Shown here piece by piece: positions 53,805 through 63,595 of a stretch of 64,000 nt of DNA. Position 1 is the first letter of the stretch, and every line of letters begins with the position of its first letter. Source of the stretch: an uncultured Clostridium sp. (GTDB lineage: Bacteria; Bacillota; Clostridia; TANB77; CAG-508); the NCBI GenBank assembly GCA_947648905.1, contig CANSPP010000002.1, positions 1 through 64,000 on the forward strand, read 5' to 3'. The notes under the pieces are model-generated. The model was not told the origin of the DNA. It ran no database searches and saw only the letters and a program-made list of their open reading frames with translations. The translations under genes were made by a program, and so were the position numbers.

Positions 53805-54233
53805 TTAATCTCTATCATCATAATTTGTAGAATTCAATTGCATTCCATAGTACCAAACTAGAGCAACTATAGCAATAGCAGCGATACCAATAATTAACCA
53901 AGTCCAAGCAGTAGCACTCATACCCATAAAAGTATTAGTAGTAGCATTAGTAGAAGTTCTAGTTGCACTATAACCGTTATTATTGTTGTTGTTGTTATTT
54001 GTCATAGCATTTCCGGCTTTATTAGCACCATTTTCCATATTTTCAGTAGTATTTTTTGAAGCATTAGAAACACCTTTAGCAGCATCTTCAACAGCATTTT
54101 CAGCACCACCAACAACATTTCTTACACCATTAGCAGCATCTTGTAACATATTGTTATCATTTGCAAAACAAAAAGTAAAAGAAAAGGCCATAGCAACAAG
54201 AACACCAAGACTTATAAGTAACTTCTTGTACAT
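53805..54233 (-). CDS. Secreted/anchored Asn-rich surface protein
   Basis: 142 residues: signal peptide (about 1-24, ending 'FCFA'), a helical Ala/Asn-rich part ('NGVRNVVGGAENAVEDAAKGV'-type heptads), an eight-Asn run, and one C-terminal membrane helix (about 112-132) with a short charged tail. No enzymatic motif. Its layout is shared with the next gene upstream (54386), suggesting a pair of envelope proteins next to the Bce-like module. Confidence 0.6.
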   Translation of the reverse strand: MYKKLLISLGVLVAMAFSFTFCFANDNNMLQDAANGVRNVVGGAENAVEDAAKGVSNASKNTTENMENGANKAGNAMTNNNNNNNNGYSATRTSTNATTNTFMGMSATAWTWLIIGIAAIAIVALVWYYGMQLNSTNYDDRD

Positions 54234-54385
54234 AAAAATATCCTCCTATTAAATTTAAAGATTTTCATTTTTCATAATAAAATTAGAAAAATAAATTCTA
54301 TTAATAGTATCTAAAATTTTGGACAAAATATACATACAAAAAAATGCAAAAAATAAAAAGCTCTATAAAATAGAACTTTTAAAAA

Positions 54386-54784
54386 TTAATTTTTTAATCT
54401 TATTAAAATTGCTATAGCAAGTAAAATTAACAATACTCCAATTACTATTAAAAGAATATTTAATATGCTATCTAATCCTAATTCGTCGCTTTCTGGTAAA
54501 GAATTGCTTATAGTAGCAGTAGGAGTATCATAATCTTGAGTAGTTGTTGTGTTATTTGTATTAGTGTTATAACTGTTATAGTTGTCTGAAGAATTATTGT
54601 AAGTATTAGTTGATGTATTATCAGAAGTATTTGTATTAGCTGTATTTTCATCTGATACTGAGTTGTTAGATCTTAAATCATCTATTAAATCTAAATCAAC
54701 AGCATAGCAAGAAGTAAATGTAAATACTAAAAGTAATACTAATGATAGTGATATTATTAATTTTAAATTTTTTGATTTTAACAT
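54386..54784 (-). CDS. Secreted/anchored Asn/Thr-rich surface protein
   Basis: 132 residues: signal peptide (about 1-28, 'SCYA'), a low-complexity Asn/Thr/Ser/Tyr region (about 40-85), and a C-terminal membrane helix followed by 'IRLKN'. Likely a tethered surface protein, divergent from the two-component system. GGAGGG on the minus strand near 54790 is the start signal. Confidence 0.6.
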   Translation of the reverse strand: MLKSKNLKLIISLSLVLLLVFTFTSCYAVDLDLIDDLRSNNSVSDENTANTNTSDNTSTNTYNNSSDNYNSYNTNTNNTTTTQDYDTPTATISNSLPESDELGLDSILNILLIVIGVLLILLAIAILIRLKN

Positions 54785-54921
54785 TTTTTACCCTCCATTT
54801 GAAATTAAATTTCATTTCTTTTGTTTACCTTAATATCATAACACAAAGAATAAAACCTGTCTAGTATAAAATTAAAAATACTTGAAATATAATATCAAAT
54901 AGTGCTATAATGCCAAGCAAA

Positions 54922-54951
54922 GGGACATTGGGGGACGTTTCCTTTTGTTCC
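54922..54951 (+). repeat. GGGACG-core hairpin repeat, copy 12
   Basis: GGGACA/TGTTCC arms around GGGGGACGTTTCC, in the leader of the response regulator gene. Confidence 0.7.
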
Positions 54952-54980
54952 TTACTAGAAAATAGAGGAGAATAATAAGA

Positions 54981-55652
54981 ATGCAAAAAATATTAATAGT
55001 TGAAGATGATAAAAAATTAGGAGAAGAACTAGAAATATTCTTAAATAAAAATGGATATCAAGCAGAAACATTAAAAACATTTAATAACACAATAAAAGAT
55101 GTATTAGATATAAATCCAGATTTATTATTATTAGATATAAACTTACCATTTGCAGATGGAGAATACATTTGTAAAGAAATAAGAAAGAAGTCAACAATGC
55201 CAATTATAATAATAACAAGTAGAGATAATGAGCTTGACGAATTATTATGTTTAAATTATGGTGCGGACCACTATGTAACAAAGCCATTTAACATTCAAAT
55301 TTTACTTGCAAAAATAAGTTCATTGTTAAGAAGAACAAATATGCAGGAAGAAAATAGTGAAAAAATAGACGCAAAAGAATTCGTTTTAAATATATCAAAA
55401 AGTACAATAGAAAAAGAGGGCAAAATAATAGAATTAACAAAAAATGAATATAAAATATTAAAGTTTTTACTTCAAAATAGAGAAAAAATAGTATCAAGAG
55501 ACGAAATAATGAGATACTTGTGGGATGACGAAAGCTTTATAGACGATAATACATTAACAGTAAATATTACTAGATTAAGAAATAAACTAGAAGAGCTAAA
55601 CTTAAAGGAATTATTAGTAACAAAAAGAGGACAAGGCTATATTTTATTATGA
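54981..55652 (+). CDS. OmpR-family response regulator, BceR-like
   Basis: 223 residues. Receiver domain with Asp9/Asp10 acidic pocket, phosphoacceptor Asp52 ('LLLLDINLPF'), Thr ('IIITSRDN') and Lys ('VTKPFN'). C-terminal winged helix ('LTKNEYKILKFLLQN', 'VNITRLRNKLEEL'). Followed by a BceS-type kinase and a BceAB-like transporter, so it should sense antimicrobial peptide stress through the transporter. It is the prime candidate to bind the CTTAC/GTAAG operators at 48276 and 56727. Confidence 0.92.
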   Translation: MQKILIVEDDKKLGEELEIFLNKNGYQAETLKTFNNTIKDVLDINPDLLLLDINLPFADGEYICKEIRKKSTMPIIIITSRDNELDELLCLNYGADHYVTKPFNIQILLAKISSLLRRTNMQEENSEKIDAKEFVLNISKSTIEKEGKIIELTKNEYKILKFLLQNREKIVSRDEIMRYLWDDESFIDDNTLTVNITRLRNKLEELNLKELLVTKRGQGYILL

Positions 55653-55680
55653 TGCATTTTGCCTCGTCCCAAAAAACATC
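55651..55680 (-). repeat. GGGACG-core hairpin repeat, copy 13
   Basis: GATG/CATC arms, core CTCGTCCCAA (TTGGGACGAG on the minus strand). Overlaps the stop codon of the response regulator and lies in the gap before the kinase. Confidence 0.6.
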
Positions 55681-55696
55681 TTAAGGAGAAATAAAA

Positions 55697-56716
55697 ATGA
55701 GATTTAAAGATTTTATAAAAGATAAATTGCTTACAATATTTTTATTATTGTTTGGATTAGTTACAATAGAGATATTTTTAATGATTTATTCATTTGGTAC
55801 TTTCGTGAAATTTTATATTCCAATAGTGATTTTGGGACTATATTTTATCGGTATTACAATTGAATATTTTATTAAAAGAAATTATTATTTTAATTTGGAG
55901 GATACTTTAAAAGAGTTAGAAGAGAAGTATTTGATTACTGAAATTATTAAAAGACCAAATTTTGCTGAGGGCAAGAGTTCTTATGATAATTTGGTACAAA
56001 TTAATAAATCTATGATAGAGAATGTTAATAAATATAAATATCTTCAAGAGGATTATAAGGAATATATAGAGTTATGGATTCACGAAATTAAGCTTCCAAT
56101 AGCTACAAGTAAAATGATAATTGAGAATAATAAATCAGCTATAATGGATAATATAAATGAAGAGTTAGACAAGGTTGAAAACTATGTAGAACAAGCGCTG
56201 TTTTATGCAAGAAGCAATACTGTTGAAAAGGATTATTACATAAAAAAGGTTGAGTTGAAAGAGCTTGTTAATGAAAGTATAAAGAAAAATAAAAATATTT
56301 TGATTACAGAAAAAGTTACTATAGATTTACACGATATAGATAACAAGGTTAGTACAGACAGCAAGTGGATTGTTTTTATTTTAAATCAAATTATACAAAA
56401 TAGTGTGAAATATAGAAAAAAAGATGAGGATTTGAAAATTGAAATTTATTCAACGAAGCATAAGGAAAATACAATTTTACATATAAAAGACAATGGGGTT
56501 GGAATTAAGAAAAGTGAAGTTGAAAGAGTTTTTGAAAAAGGCTTTACAGGTACTAACGGTAGATTTTCAAATAAAAAGTCTACAGGAATAGGATTGTATT
56601 TATGTAAAAAATTATGTGATAAGTTAGGAATATCAATTGATATAAAATCAAAAGAAAATATTGGAACAGAGGTTAGGTTGATATTTCCTAAAAATAGTTT
56701 TATAGAACTTAAATAA
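55697..56716 (+). CDS. Intramembrane-sensing histidine kinase, BceS-like
   Basis: 339 residues. Two closely spaced membrane helices at the N-terminus (about 12-32 and 38-58) with almost no extracellular loop, the mark of BceS-type kinases that depend on their ABC transporter for sensing. H-box 'WIHEIKLPIA', N-box 'NQIIQNSVKYR', G-boxes 'IKDNGVGI' and 'STGIGLYLCKKL'. Cotranscribed with the regulator. AAGGAG start signal. Confidence 0.92.
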   Translation: MRFKDFIKDKLLTIFLLLFGLVTIEIFLMIYSFGTFVKFYIPIVILGLYFIGITIEYFIKRNYYFNLEDTLKELEEKYLITEIIKRPNFAEGKSSYDNLVQINKSMIENVNKYKYLQEDYKEYIELWIHEIKLPIATSKMIIENNKSAIMDNINEELDKVENYVEQALFYARSNTVEKDYYIKKVELKELVNESIKKNKNILITEKVTIDLHDIDNKVSTDSKWIVFILNQIIQNSVKYRKKDEDLKIEIYSTKHKENTILHIKDNGVGIKKSEVERVFEKGFTGTNGRFSNKKSTGIGLYLCKKLCDKLGISIDIKSKENIGTEVRLIFPKNSFIELK

Positions 56717-56726
56717 AAATACTCCC

Positions 56727-56790
56727 CTTACGAAAATGTAAGGTTTTGTAAGGCAAATCGATGGCAACAAAATAAGTAAGTAGTTATAAT
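56727..56790 (+). promoter_or_regulatory. BceR-like operator and promoter of bceAB-like operon
   Basis: CTTAC-GAAAAT-GTAAG is a perfect inverted repeat (56727-56742), followed by a further GTAAGG half-site, AAATCGATGG, and TATAAT at 56785-56790. Same arrangement as 48276-48340. Confidence 0.75.
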
Positions 56791-56816
56791 TAGTGTAGAT
56801 AGAAAGGAGTTTTTTT

Positions 56817-57584
56817 ATGGAAAATGTATTAGAAGTAAAAAATATTGAAAAATACTATGGAAACAAATCTAATTTAACAAAAGCAATAGACAATATTAGT
56901 TTTAATGTTAGAAAAGGTGAGTTTGTAGGAATTATGGGAGCAAGTGGAAGCGGAAAGTCTACACTTTTAAATTGTATATCAACTATTGATAGAGTAACAG
57001 CAGGGCATATTGTAGTTAATGGAGATGATATAACAAAGCTAAACGGAAATAAGCTAAATAAATTTAGAAGAGAGGAATTAGGATTTATATTCCAAGATTT
57101 CAATTTATTGGACACATTAACGGCTTATGAAAATATTGCGATAGCACTTACAATTCAAAAAGTTCCAGCAAAAGAAATTGATAGAAGAGTTCAAGATATT
57201 GCTGAGAAATTAGGTATTAAGGATATATTAAAAAAATATCCTTACCAAGTATCTGGTGGACAAAAGCAAAGAATTGCATCAGCAAGAGCAATTATAACAA
57301 ATCCACAACTTGTACTTGCAGATGAACCAACAGGAGCACTAGATAGTAAATCAGCTAGACAATTATTAGAGAATTTTGAACTTTTAAATCAAAAACTAAA
57401 TGCAACAATTTTAATGGTTACACACGATGCTTTTACCGCTTCTTATGCGAAAAGAATTCTATTTATTAAAGACGGAAAGATATTTAATGAAATAGTTAAG
57501 GGAAATGATACAAGAAAACAATTTTTTGAAAAGATTATAGAAGTTCAAACACTTCTTGGAGGTGATTTGAACGATGTTATTTAA
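56817..57584 (+). CDS. BceA/YxdL-like ABC transporter ATP-binding protein
   Basis: 255 residues: Walker A GASGSGKST, Q-loop 'IFQDFNLLD', signature VSGGQKQRI, Walker B '[12 protein letters not shown]', H-loop 'VTHDAF'. Partner of the next gene, which it overlaps by 11 bases. Provides detoxification of peptide antibiotics and the flux signal to the kinase. Confidence 0.92.
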   Translation: MENVLEVKNIEKYYGNKSNLTKAIDNISFNVRKGEFVGIMGASGSGKSTLLNCISTIDRVTAGHIVVNGDDITKLNGNKLNKFRREELGFIFQDFNLLDTLTAYENIAIALTIQKVPAKEIDRRVQDIAEKLGIKDILKKYPYQVSGGQKQRIASARAIITNPQLVLADEPTGALDSKSARQLLENFELLNQKLNATILMVTHDAFTASYAKRILFIKDGKIFNEIVKGNDTRKQFFEKIIEVQTLLGGDLNDVI

Positions 57585-59661
57585 ATTATCTTTCAATAAT
57601 ATGAAAAAGAGTATAAAAGATTACAGCATATATTTTTTAACATTGGTACTAGGGGTTAGTATTTTTTATATGTTCAACTCTTTAGATAGTCAACAAGCAA
57701 TGCTACAAGTATCACAGTCACAAAGAGAAATTATAAAATTGATGATAACAATGCTTGGGTTTGTATCAGTATTTGTAGCTGTTGTACTTGGATTACTAAT
57801 TGTATATGCAAATAACTTTCTAATTAATCGAAGGAAAAAAGAATTTGGAATTTATATGACCTTAGGAATGGGAAGAAAGCAAATATCAAAAATAATTTTA
57901 ATGGAAACTATTTTTGTAGGAGTAATTTCTCTTGCAGTTGGACTCATAATAGGAGTATTTGCTTCACAATTTATGTCAGTATTAGTTGCAAAAATGTTTG
58001 AAGCAGATATGAGTGAATTTCAATTTGTATTCTCAAAAGATGCGTGTATAAAAACTTGCATATATTTTGCAGTAATGTATTTAGCAGTTATAATTTTTAA
58101 CACAATAGCAGTTTCAAGATATAAATTGATAAATTTATTAAATGCAAACAAGAAAAATGAACAAGTAAAAATAAAAAATCCTATTATCTCTATTTTAATA
58201 TTTATTATAGGTGTAAGTGTTTTAGGTTATGCTTATTGGAAAGTAACAGCAGATGCACAATCACTAGATAGAGCAGAAAAAATCATACCACCTATTATGA
58301 TGGGAATAGTTAGTACAGTATTGATTTTCTGGTCTTTATCAGGATTTATATTACAAATAATTCAAAAGAACAAAAAAATCTACTTAAAAGATACAAATAT
58401 GTTTGTGCTAAGACAAATGAATAACAAAATCAATACAAATACAGTTAGTATGAGTGTTATTTGTCTAATGTTATTTATGACAATTTCTATACTTTCTACA
58501 AGTTTAGCATTAAGAAATACAATGCAAAGAGATTTAATGGAAATGACACCAGTTGATGTAAATTTATATAAAACGGCAAATTTACCAGAAATATATACGC
58601 AATATGGCAGAACTATAACAACTACAAAAGAACAAAGAGAAGATTCTAAAATATCAATACAAGAGACTATGATAAACAACAAATTTGATATGGATAATTT
58701 AAAAGATGTTGTAGAAATACCACTATATGCAACAAACGAAATAACTATAGAGAAGTTTTTTGGAGATAAAACAGAAGAAGTGAAGGCAAAATTTCCAATG
58801 TTAAACTATAACACAGCAGAACAAATAGTAAAAATTTCAGACTATAATAAAATTGCAAAGTTATATGGAATACAACAATATGAATTAGAAGATGATGAAT
58901 TTATGGTTATTTGTGATTTTGACAATATGGAACAAATTAGAAATATGGCATTAAGTGATGGAAATCATAAATTAACAATAGCAGGAAAAGAATATAAATC
59001 TAAATACAATGAATGTAAAGAAGGGTTCATTGTAATGTCAACAAGCCACACAAACACAGGAATTATTCTTGTACCAAATAACTGTGAGCTAAAAGAAAAT
59101 GAAAAAGAAAGGTATTTATTAGCAGCAAACTTTAATGCAAATACAGATGAAGAAAAAGGAAAAATACAAGAAATGCTTGAAAGTGGCGAGTCAGGTTTCG
59201 TACAAAGTTTAAATGAAAAAGGAATTCAAATTGATGGAATGACAAAAATATCTATAATACAATCAAGCACAGGACTTGCTACAATAATAACATTTATAGC
59301 TATTTACTTAGGAATTATTTTCTTAATAGCAAGTTCAGCAATATTAGCATTAAAACAACTAACAGAAAGTTCAGACAACAAACAAAGATATACTATTTTA
59401 AGAAAAATAGGTTGCGATGAAAAAATTATAAATAGGTCATTGTTTAGACAAATAGGAATATTCTTTGGATTACCTATGGTACTTGCAATTATACATTCTA
59501 TTTTTGGAATACAATTTGCACTTGAAACAATGGCAGGTTTAGCAAGTAAAGAAGATTTAGTACCTTCAATTGTTGCAACAGTGATAATTATAGGAATAAT
59601 TTATGGTTCATACTTCTTAGCAACTTACTTTGGAAGTAAAAATATTATAAAGGAGAAATAG
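57574..59661 (+). CDS. BceB/YxdM-like permease
   Basis: 695 residues, FtsX-type permease with ten expected membrane helices and a large extracytoplasmic domain (about 310-560) between helices 7 and 8, the sensor domain of Bce-type transporters. Helices near 15-35, 55-80, 105-135 and so on; 'NRRKKEFGIYMTLGMGRKQI' and 'QRYTILRKIGCDEKII' are the paired coupling segments. Likely removes or frees lipid II-cycle targets from bacitracin-like or lantibiotic compounds. Confidence 0.92.
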   Translation: MLFKLSFNNMKKSIKDYSIYFLTLVLGVSIFYMFNSLDSQQAMLQVSQSQREIIKLMITMLGFVSVFVAVVLGLLIVYANNFLINRRKKEFGIYMTLGMGRKQISKIILMETIFVGVISLAVGLIIGVFASQFMSVLVAKMFEADMSEFQFVFSKDACIKTCIYFAVMYLAVIIFNTIAVSRYKLINLLNANKKNEQVKIKNPIISILIFIIGVSVLGYAYWKVTADAQSLDRAEKIIPPIMMGIVSTVLIFWSLSGFILQIIQKNKKIYLKDTNMFVLRQMNNKINTNTVSMSVICLMLFMTISILSTSLALRNTMQRDLMEMTPVDVNLYKTANLPEIYTQYGRTITTTKEQREDSKISIQETMINNKFDMDNLKDVVEIPLYATNEITIEKFFGDKTEEVKAKFPMLNYNTAEQIVKISDYNKIAKLYGIQQYELEDDEFMVICDFDNMEQIRNMALSDGNHKLTIAGKEYKSKYNECKEGFIVMSTSHTNTGIILVPNNCELKENEKERYLLAANFNANTDEEKGKIQEMLESGESGFVQSLNEKGIQIDGMTKISIIQSSTGLATIITFIAIYLGIIFLIASSAILALKQLTESSDNKQRYTILRKIGCDEKIINRSLFRQIGIFFGLPMVLAIIHSIFGIQFALETMAGLASKEDLVPSIVATVIIIGIIYGSYFLATYFGSKNIIKEK

Positions 59662-59664
59662 AAT

Positions 59665-60015
59665 ATGGAAGCTATAAAAGAAAAAATACCAATGATACTT
59701 GCAATTATTGTTGCGATAGTAATTTGTGGAGCAGTATTTTATTGGGCAGAAACCTATGATGAAAATTATTACACTCAAATAGATAATAGTAAAATTAAAA
59801 AATTATCAACAACAGACGAAATGAAATATCAATATACATTAAACTGTTACAATGAAAAAGGGACCAAAAAAGAAATTCAATTCAAAACAAGTAGAGAGCT
59901 AAAAGAAGCTTCTTACTTGAAGTTAGAAGTATTAGCTACTGGAGTCCACAAATGGGAAGAAGTAGAATACAATGAACTTCCTGAAAAAGTGAAAGCGAAT
60001 TATACAATTAAGTAA
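59665..60015 (+). CDS. YxeA-like (DUF1093) protein
   Basis: 116 residues with an N-terminal membrane helix (about 10-28) and the small beta-barrel/OB-like domain of YxeA proteins ('YYTQIDNSKIKKL', 'YLKLEVLATGVHKWEEV'). In B. subtilis yxeA ends the yxdJKLM operon, and the same gene order is seen here, which supports both assignments. Role unknown; starts 3 bases after the permease. Confidence 0.85.
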   Translation: MEAIKEKIPMILAIIVAIVICGAVFYWAETYDENYYTQIDNSKIKKLSTTDEMKYQYTLNCYNEKGTKKEIQFKTSRELKEASYLKLEVLATGVHKWEEVEYNELPEKVKANYTIK

Positions 60016-60102
60016 ACAATCAAATAAATAAAATTAATATAAGCGTTGTAAATGAAGAAATGTTGTGATAAAATTTAAGAAAAAAGAAGGGAATGTGGAA
60101 AA

Positions 60103-60786
60103 ATGAAAAAATTTGGAAACTTATTATGGGGAATTTTGTTAATTGCAATAGGAGTAATCTTTGGATTAAATGCATTAGGAATTACTAATATTAACATATT
60201 CTTCAAAGGATGGTGGACACTAATAATTATTATTCCTAGCTTTATTGAATTAATTAGAAGTGACAGCAAAATGTGGAGCTTTATATGGCTAGTAATTGGA
60301 ATAGTATTATTACTATGTACACAAAACATACTATCATTTTCAATGATTGGCAAGTTAATAATACCATTTATATTAGTTATGATAGGAATTAGTCTTATAT
60401 TTAAAGATACCTTAAACAAAAAAGTGGCAGACAAAATTAAAGAATTAAATCAAAACAAAGGAAATTTAGAAGAACTTTGTGCAACATTTGGAGAGCAAAA
60501 AAGCAACTTTGCAGGGCAAGAATTTAATGGCGCAAATGTAGATGCAGTATTTGGAGGGGTGGACCTAGACCTTTCAAAAGCTATCATAAAACAAGACCAA
60601 ATTATCAATGCAACAGCTATATTTGGAGGGGTTGAAATAAAAGTACCAGAAGGTGTAAATATAAAATTAAAATCAACACCAATATTTGGTGGGGTAAGCA
60701 ACAAAGCACAAGTAACTTATAACGAAAACTTACCAACATTGTATATTAATGGAACAGCTGTATTTGGAGGTGTTGAAATAAAATGA
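60103..60786 (+). CDS. LiaF-like envelope stress protein
   Basis: 227 residues: four short membrane helices in residues 1-105 (DUF5668-like 'GILLIAIGVIFGLNALG'), then a beta-helical C-terminal domain with four repeats of 'FGG(V)' ('AVFGGVDLDLS', 'AIFGGVEIKVP', 'PIFGGVSN', 'AVFGGVEIK'), as in LiaF/VraT-type regulators (DUF2154). LiaF inhibits a LiaRS system in relatives; no LiaRS is visible here. Confidence 0.85.
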   Translation: MKKFGNLLWGILLIAIGVIFGLNALGITNINIFFKGWWTLIIIIPSFIELIRSDSKMWSFIWLVIGIVLLLCTQNILSFSMIGKLIIPFILVMIGISLIFKDTLNKKVADKIKELNQNKGNLEELCATFGEQKSNFAGQEFNGANVDAVFGGVDLDLSKAIIKQDQIINATAIFGGVEIKVPEGVNIKLKSTPIFGGVSNKAQVTYNENLPTLYINGTAVFGGVEIK

Positions 60787-61505
60787 CAACATTTCAAAAA
60801 ATAGTAAAATATGGAGCATTAATATTTGCAGGATACCTATGTTTAATGATTATAAGTGGTATAGTAGTTGGAATTACAGCAATTTTTGGTATTACAACAG
60901 GAATAGAAATGCTAGAAGAAAATGCAAATTCAGAAATAATAACAACTTGGGAGCAAGAATATTCTAACATAACTGAAATGGATATTGACTTAAGTTTATG
61001 TAAGCTTGACATAAGAAAAGGAGATACATTAAAAGTAAATGTTGCTGATGTTTCTGATAAATTTAAGTGCGAAGCGAGTGGTAGCAAATTAAAAATTGAA
61101 GACAAGCGTTTAAACAGAAATTTTTTAAATATAAATAATATAACACCAACTGTTATAATCTATGTACCAGAAAATATGCAATTTGAAAAAGTTGATATAG
61201 ACACAGGTGTTAATGATACAAATATTGAATATTTAAAAACAGATAAACTTAATGTCGATATGGGAGTAGGAAAAGTAATATTAACAAGTGAAATTATGAA
61301 AAATGCAGACATTGAATGTGGCGTAGGAAAACTTGAATTAAATTTAGTTGGAAAACCAGAAGACTATAAAATAAATGCAGAAGCAGGATTAGGAAACTTT
61401 GAAATAGCAGGACAAAAAGTTTCAAATCATCAAACTTTTGGAAATGGAAATTCTTTAATTAAAATTGAAGCAGGTATAGGAGAAGTAATAGTTAATTTTA
61501 AATAA
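60783..61505 (+). CDS. DUF4097-like membrane-anchored beta-helix protein
   Basis: 240 residues, starts in an ATGA overlap with the previous gene. One membrane helix (about 8-32), then a toast-rack/beta-helix domain with repeats of D/N-V-D-x-G-V-G ('VDIDTGVNDTNI', 'LNVDMGVGKVIL', 'ADIECGVGKLELN'). Related to DUF4097 (YvlB-type) proteins that accompany LiaF-like genes in envelope stress responses. Confidence 0.8.
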   Translation: MTTFQKIVKYGALIFAGYLCLMIISGIVVGITAIFGITTGIEMLEENANSEIITTWEQEYSNITEMDIDLSLCKLDIRKGDTLKVNVADVSDKFKCEASGSKLKIEDKRLNRNFLNINNITPTVIIYVPENMQFEKVDIDTGVNDTNIEYLKTDKLNVDMGVGKVILTSEIMKNADIECGVGKLELNLVGKPEDYKINAEAGLGNFEIAGQKVSNHQTFGNGNSLIKIEAGIGEVIVNFK

Positions 61506-61510
61506 ATTTT

Positions 61511-61545
61511 TAGTAGAAGAACCTAGTATTTAAGGTTCTTCTATT
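61511..61545. terminator. Convergent hairpin
   Basis: TAGAAGAACCT (61514-61524) and AGGTTCTTCTA (61533-61543) form a perfect 11-bp stem overlapping the stop of the minus-strand gene. No T-run in either direction. Confidence 0.4.
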
Positions 61546-62288
61546 AAGTCTTGCCAGTATTTTTTAGGCATATATTGCATCTGACATCTAGCATTTTTTC
61601 TCTCTTTAATAGCGATTGTTTTGAAAAATAGTTTCCACAATTCCTGATATTTTTGTTCTTCATAAGAAATATTGGGAATTTTTATATTTGAGCTATCAAT
61701 TATTCTATACTCATTACCATTATATAAAAGACATAAATTTCTTATTTTATCGTGTATAACAAAGTTTTGCTTTGGTAAGCGATTAATAAAATGATGCCCT
61801 AATGGCTCTATAATATTATTATCAGGGTGAATAGATGCATAATATAAATTATTTCCAATCTCTTGAAAACGTAGTAATCCTTTTAATCTATGGCATTCTC
61901 CAAAGCTTCTTTTTTTCATATTCATTACTTTAAATACATAAGAAACTGTAAGCATATTATTAATTTTAGGTCCAATGTCGAAACCATCACACAAATATTT
62001 TAATATATACATTTCTTTGTCCTTTTCATTAGAAAGAAAGGCATAGTAAGTATTATAAAGAGTTGTGTAACTAATACTTTTCTCAATTCCATTAAATACT
62101 CTTTTAGATTTTTCAAAATCTGTTTCTATATAAATTGTGTGGTCCAAAAAATTCGCAGTATATTCCGCTTCTGAGAATATTTTTTGTGGCAAGGTTCTGC
62201 TAGAATAACAGATAAACACAATTGTTAAAAAGCCATCAAAAGTGCCATCATATAAAAAAGTTTTATTTATAAGCTTCCAGTTAGACAT
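61530..62288 (-). CDS. TIGR03915-family DNA metabolism protein (radical SAM partner)
   Basis: 252 residues with the typical opening 'FLYDGTFDGFLTIVF' and an aromatic-rich C-terminus ('MPKKYWQDLIEEP'), both matching the conserved partner of the radical SAM DNA modification/repair protein. Often fused to or beside uracil-DNA glycosylase domains in other genomes. It overlaps the radical SAM gene by 22 bases, so the two are translationally coupled. Biochemistry unproven. Confidence 0.85.
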   Translation of the reverse strand: MSNWKLINKTFLYDGTFDGFLTIVFICYSSRTLPQKIFSEAEYTANFLDHTIYIETDFEKSKRVFNGIEKSISYTTLYNTYYAFLSNEKDKEMYILKYLCDGFDIGPKINNMLTVSYVFKVMNMKKRSFGECHRLKGLLRFQEIGNNLYYASIHPDNNIIEPLGHHFINRLPKQNFVIHDKIRNLCLLYNGNEYRIIDSSNIKIPNISYEEQKYQELWKLFFKTIAIKERKNARCQMQYMPKKYWQDLIEEP

Positions 62289-63565
62289 TTTATTTTATCC
62301 TCCTTTGTAGGTTGCAAACTATCAAAAATTGATAATTGTTGAAAATTAGGGTGAGGTAGGGCATTTCGCTCTTGATAAATTAGGTTAGTTTCAATAAAAT
62401 TTTGATTAAATTTGTAAACTTTATCGCAATATTTTCCTTTACAAGTTATAAAATACTTTGCTCTTTTTAATACTACTCCAAGCTTTTTTAAAGCTTCAAA
62501 ATCTAGCATAAAAGTACGTCTTGCTCTAATTATTTTTTTAGCTGAAATTACTCCAATACCAGGAATTCTAAGCAATGTAAAGTAATCAGCTGTGTTAATT
62601 TCAACAGGAAATTTGTCAAGATTTCGTAAAGCCCAATCACATTTAGGGTCTAATATATGGTTAAAATTTTGGTGAGTTTCATCTAGTAATTCATCAGCTT
62701 TAAAACCATAGAATCGTAGTAACCAGTCTGCCTGATATAATCTGTTTTCACGAAGTAGAGGAGGGGACTCTAAAGTAGGCAAGTTTTTGTCATTGTTTAC
62801 ACTTATGTAGGCAGAATAATACACTCTTTTTAATTTTAGTTTTTGATATAAACCTTCTGAAAGCTTCAAAATTTTCAAATCACTTTCAGGTGTTGCGCCA
62901 ACTATTAGTTGAGTTGTTTGCCCAGCGGGAACAAAACTAGGCTTAAATTTACTTTTCTCTAGTTGATTTTGTTTTATACCATTTGATACATAAGACATTG
63001 GCTCCAAAATTCCATCTTTTTCTTTTTCTGGCGCAAGTAATTTTAAACTGGTAGCAGAAGGTAATTCAATGTTTATGCTTAATCTATCTACTAAATTACC
63101 AAGCTTGTCTATCAATTCTTTACTAGAGCCAGGTATTGTTTTACAGTGAATGTATCCATTAAACTTATATTCATTTCTTAATATAGAAACAGTTTTTACT
63201 AAAAGTTCCATTGTATAGTCAGGAGATTTTATAACAGCAGAGCTTAGAAATAAACCTTCTATATAATTTCTTTTGTAAAAGTTGATTGTTAAGTCTGCTA
63301 CTTCTTGCGGGGTAAAGGTTGCTCTTTTTACAGAATTTGTGCATCTATTAATGCAATATTTACAATCATAAATGCAACAGTTACTGAAAAGTATTTTTAG
63401 TAATGATATACACCTTCCGTCTGCACCCCAACTGTGGCATATTCCTGCTTTGTTGCCATTCCCAATTCCATTATTTTTGTTTGTTCTTGTGCTTCCACTT
63501 GAACTGCAAGAAGCGTCGTATTTTGCTGAGTCAGCTAATATTTCTAATTTTTCTAAAGTATCCAT
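62267..63565 (-). CDS. Radical SAM DNA modification/repair protein (TIGR03916-like)
   Basis: 432 residues. Radical SAM cluster motif 'CIYDCKYC' (CxxxCxxC) near residue 62, preceded by a Cys/Ser-rich N-terminus ('YDASCSSSGSTRTN', 'AGICHSWGADGRC') that is invariant in the family. C-terminal helix-hairpin-helix 'LLRIPGIGVISAKKIIRA' (about 345-362) for DNA binding. Predicted to act on damaged or modified bases with the TIGR03915 partner. Its promoter carries a LexA-like box, so it should be SOS-induced. Confidence 0.9.
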   Translation of the reverse strand: MDTLEKLEILADSAKYDASCSSSGSTRTNKNNGIGNGNKAGICHSWGADGRCISLLKILFSNCCIYDCKYCINRCTNSVKRATFTPQEVADLTINFYKRNYIEGLFLSSAVIKSPDYTMELLVKTVSILRNEYKFNGYIHCKTIPGSSKELIDKLGNLVDRLSINIELPSATSLKLLAPEKEKDGILEPMSYVSNGIKQNQLEKSKFKPSFVPAGQTTQLIVGATPESDLKILKLSEGLYQKLKLKRVYYSAYISVNNDKNLPTLESPPLLRENRLYQADWLLRFYGFKADELLDETHQNFNHILDPKCDWALRNLDKFPVEINTADYFTLLRIPGIGVISAKKIIRARRTFMLDFEALKKLGVVLKRAKYFITCKGKYCDKVYKFNQNFIETNLIYQERNALPHPNFQQLSIFDSLQPTKEDKIKCLTGSL

Positions 63566-63595
63566 TTTTACTTCCCTTTTTATATTCTTGCGTAT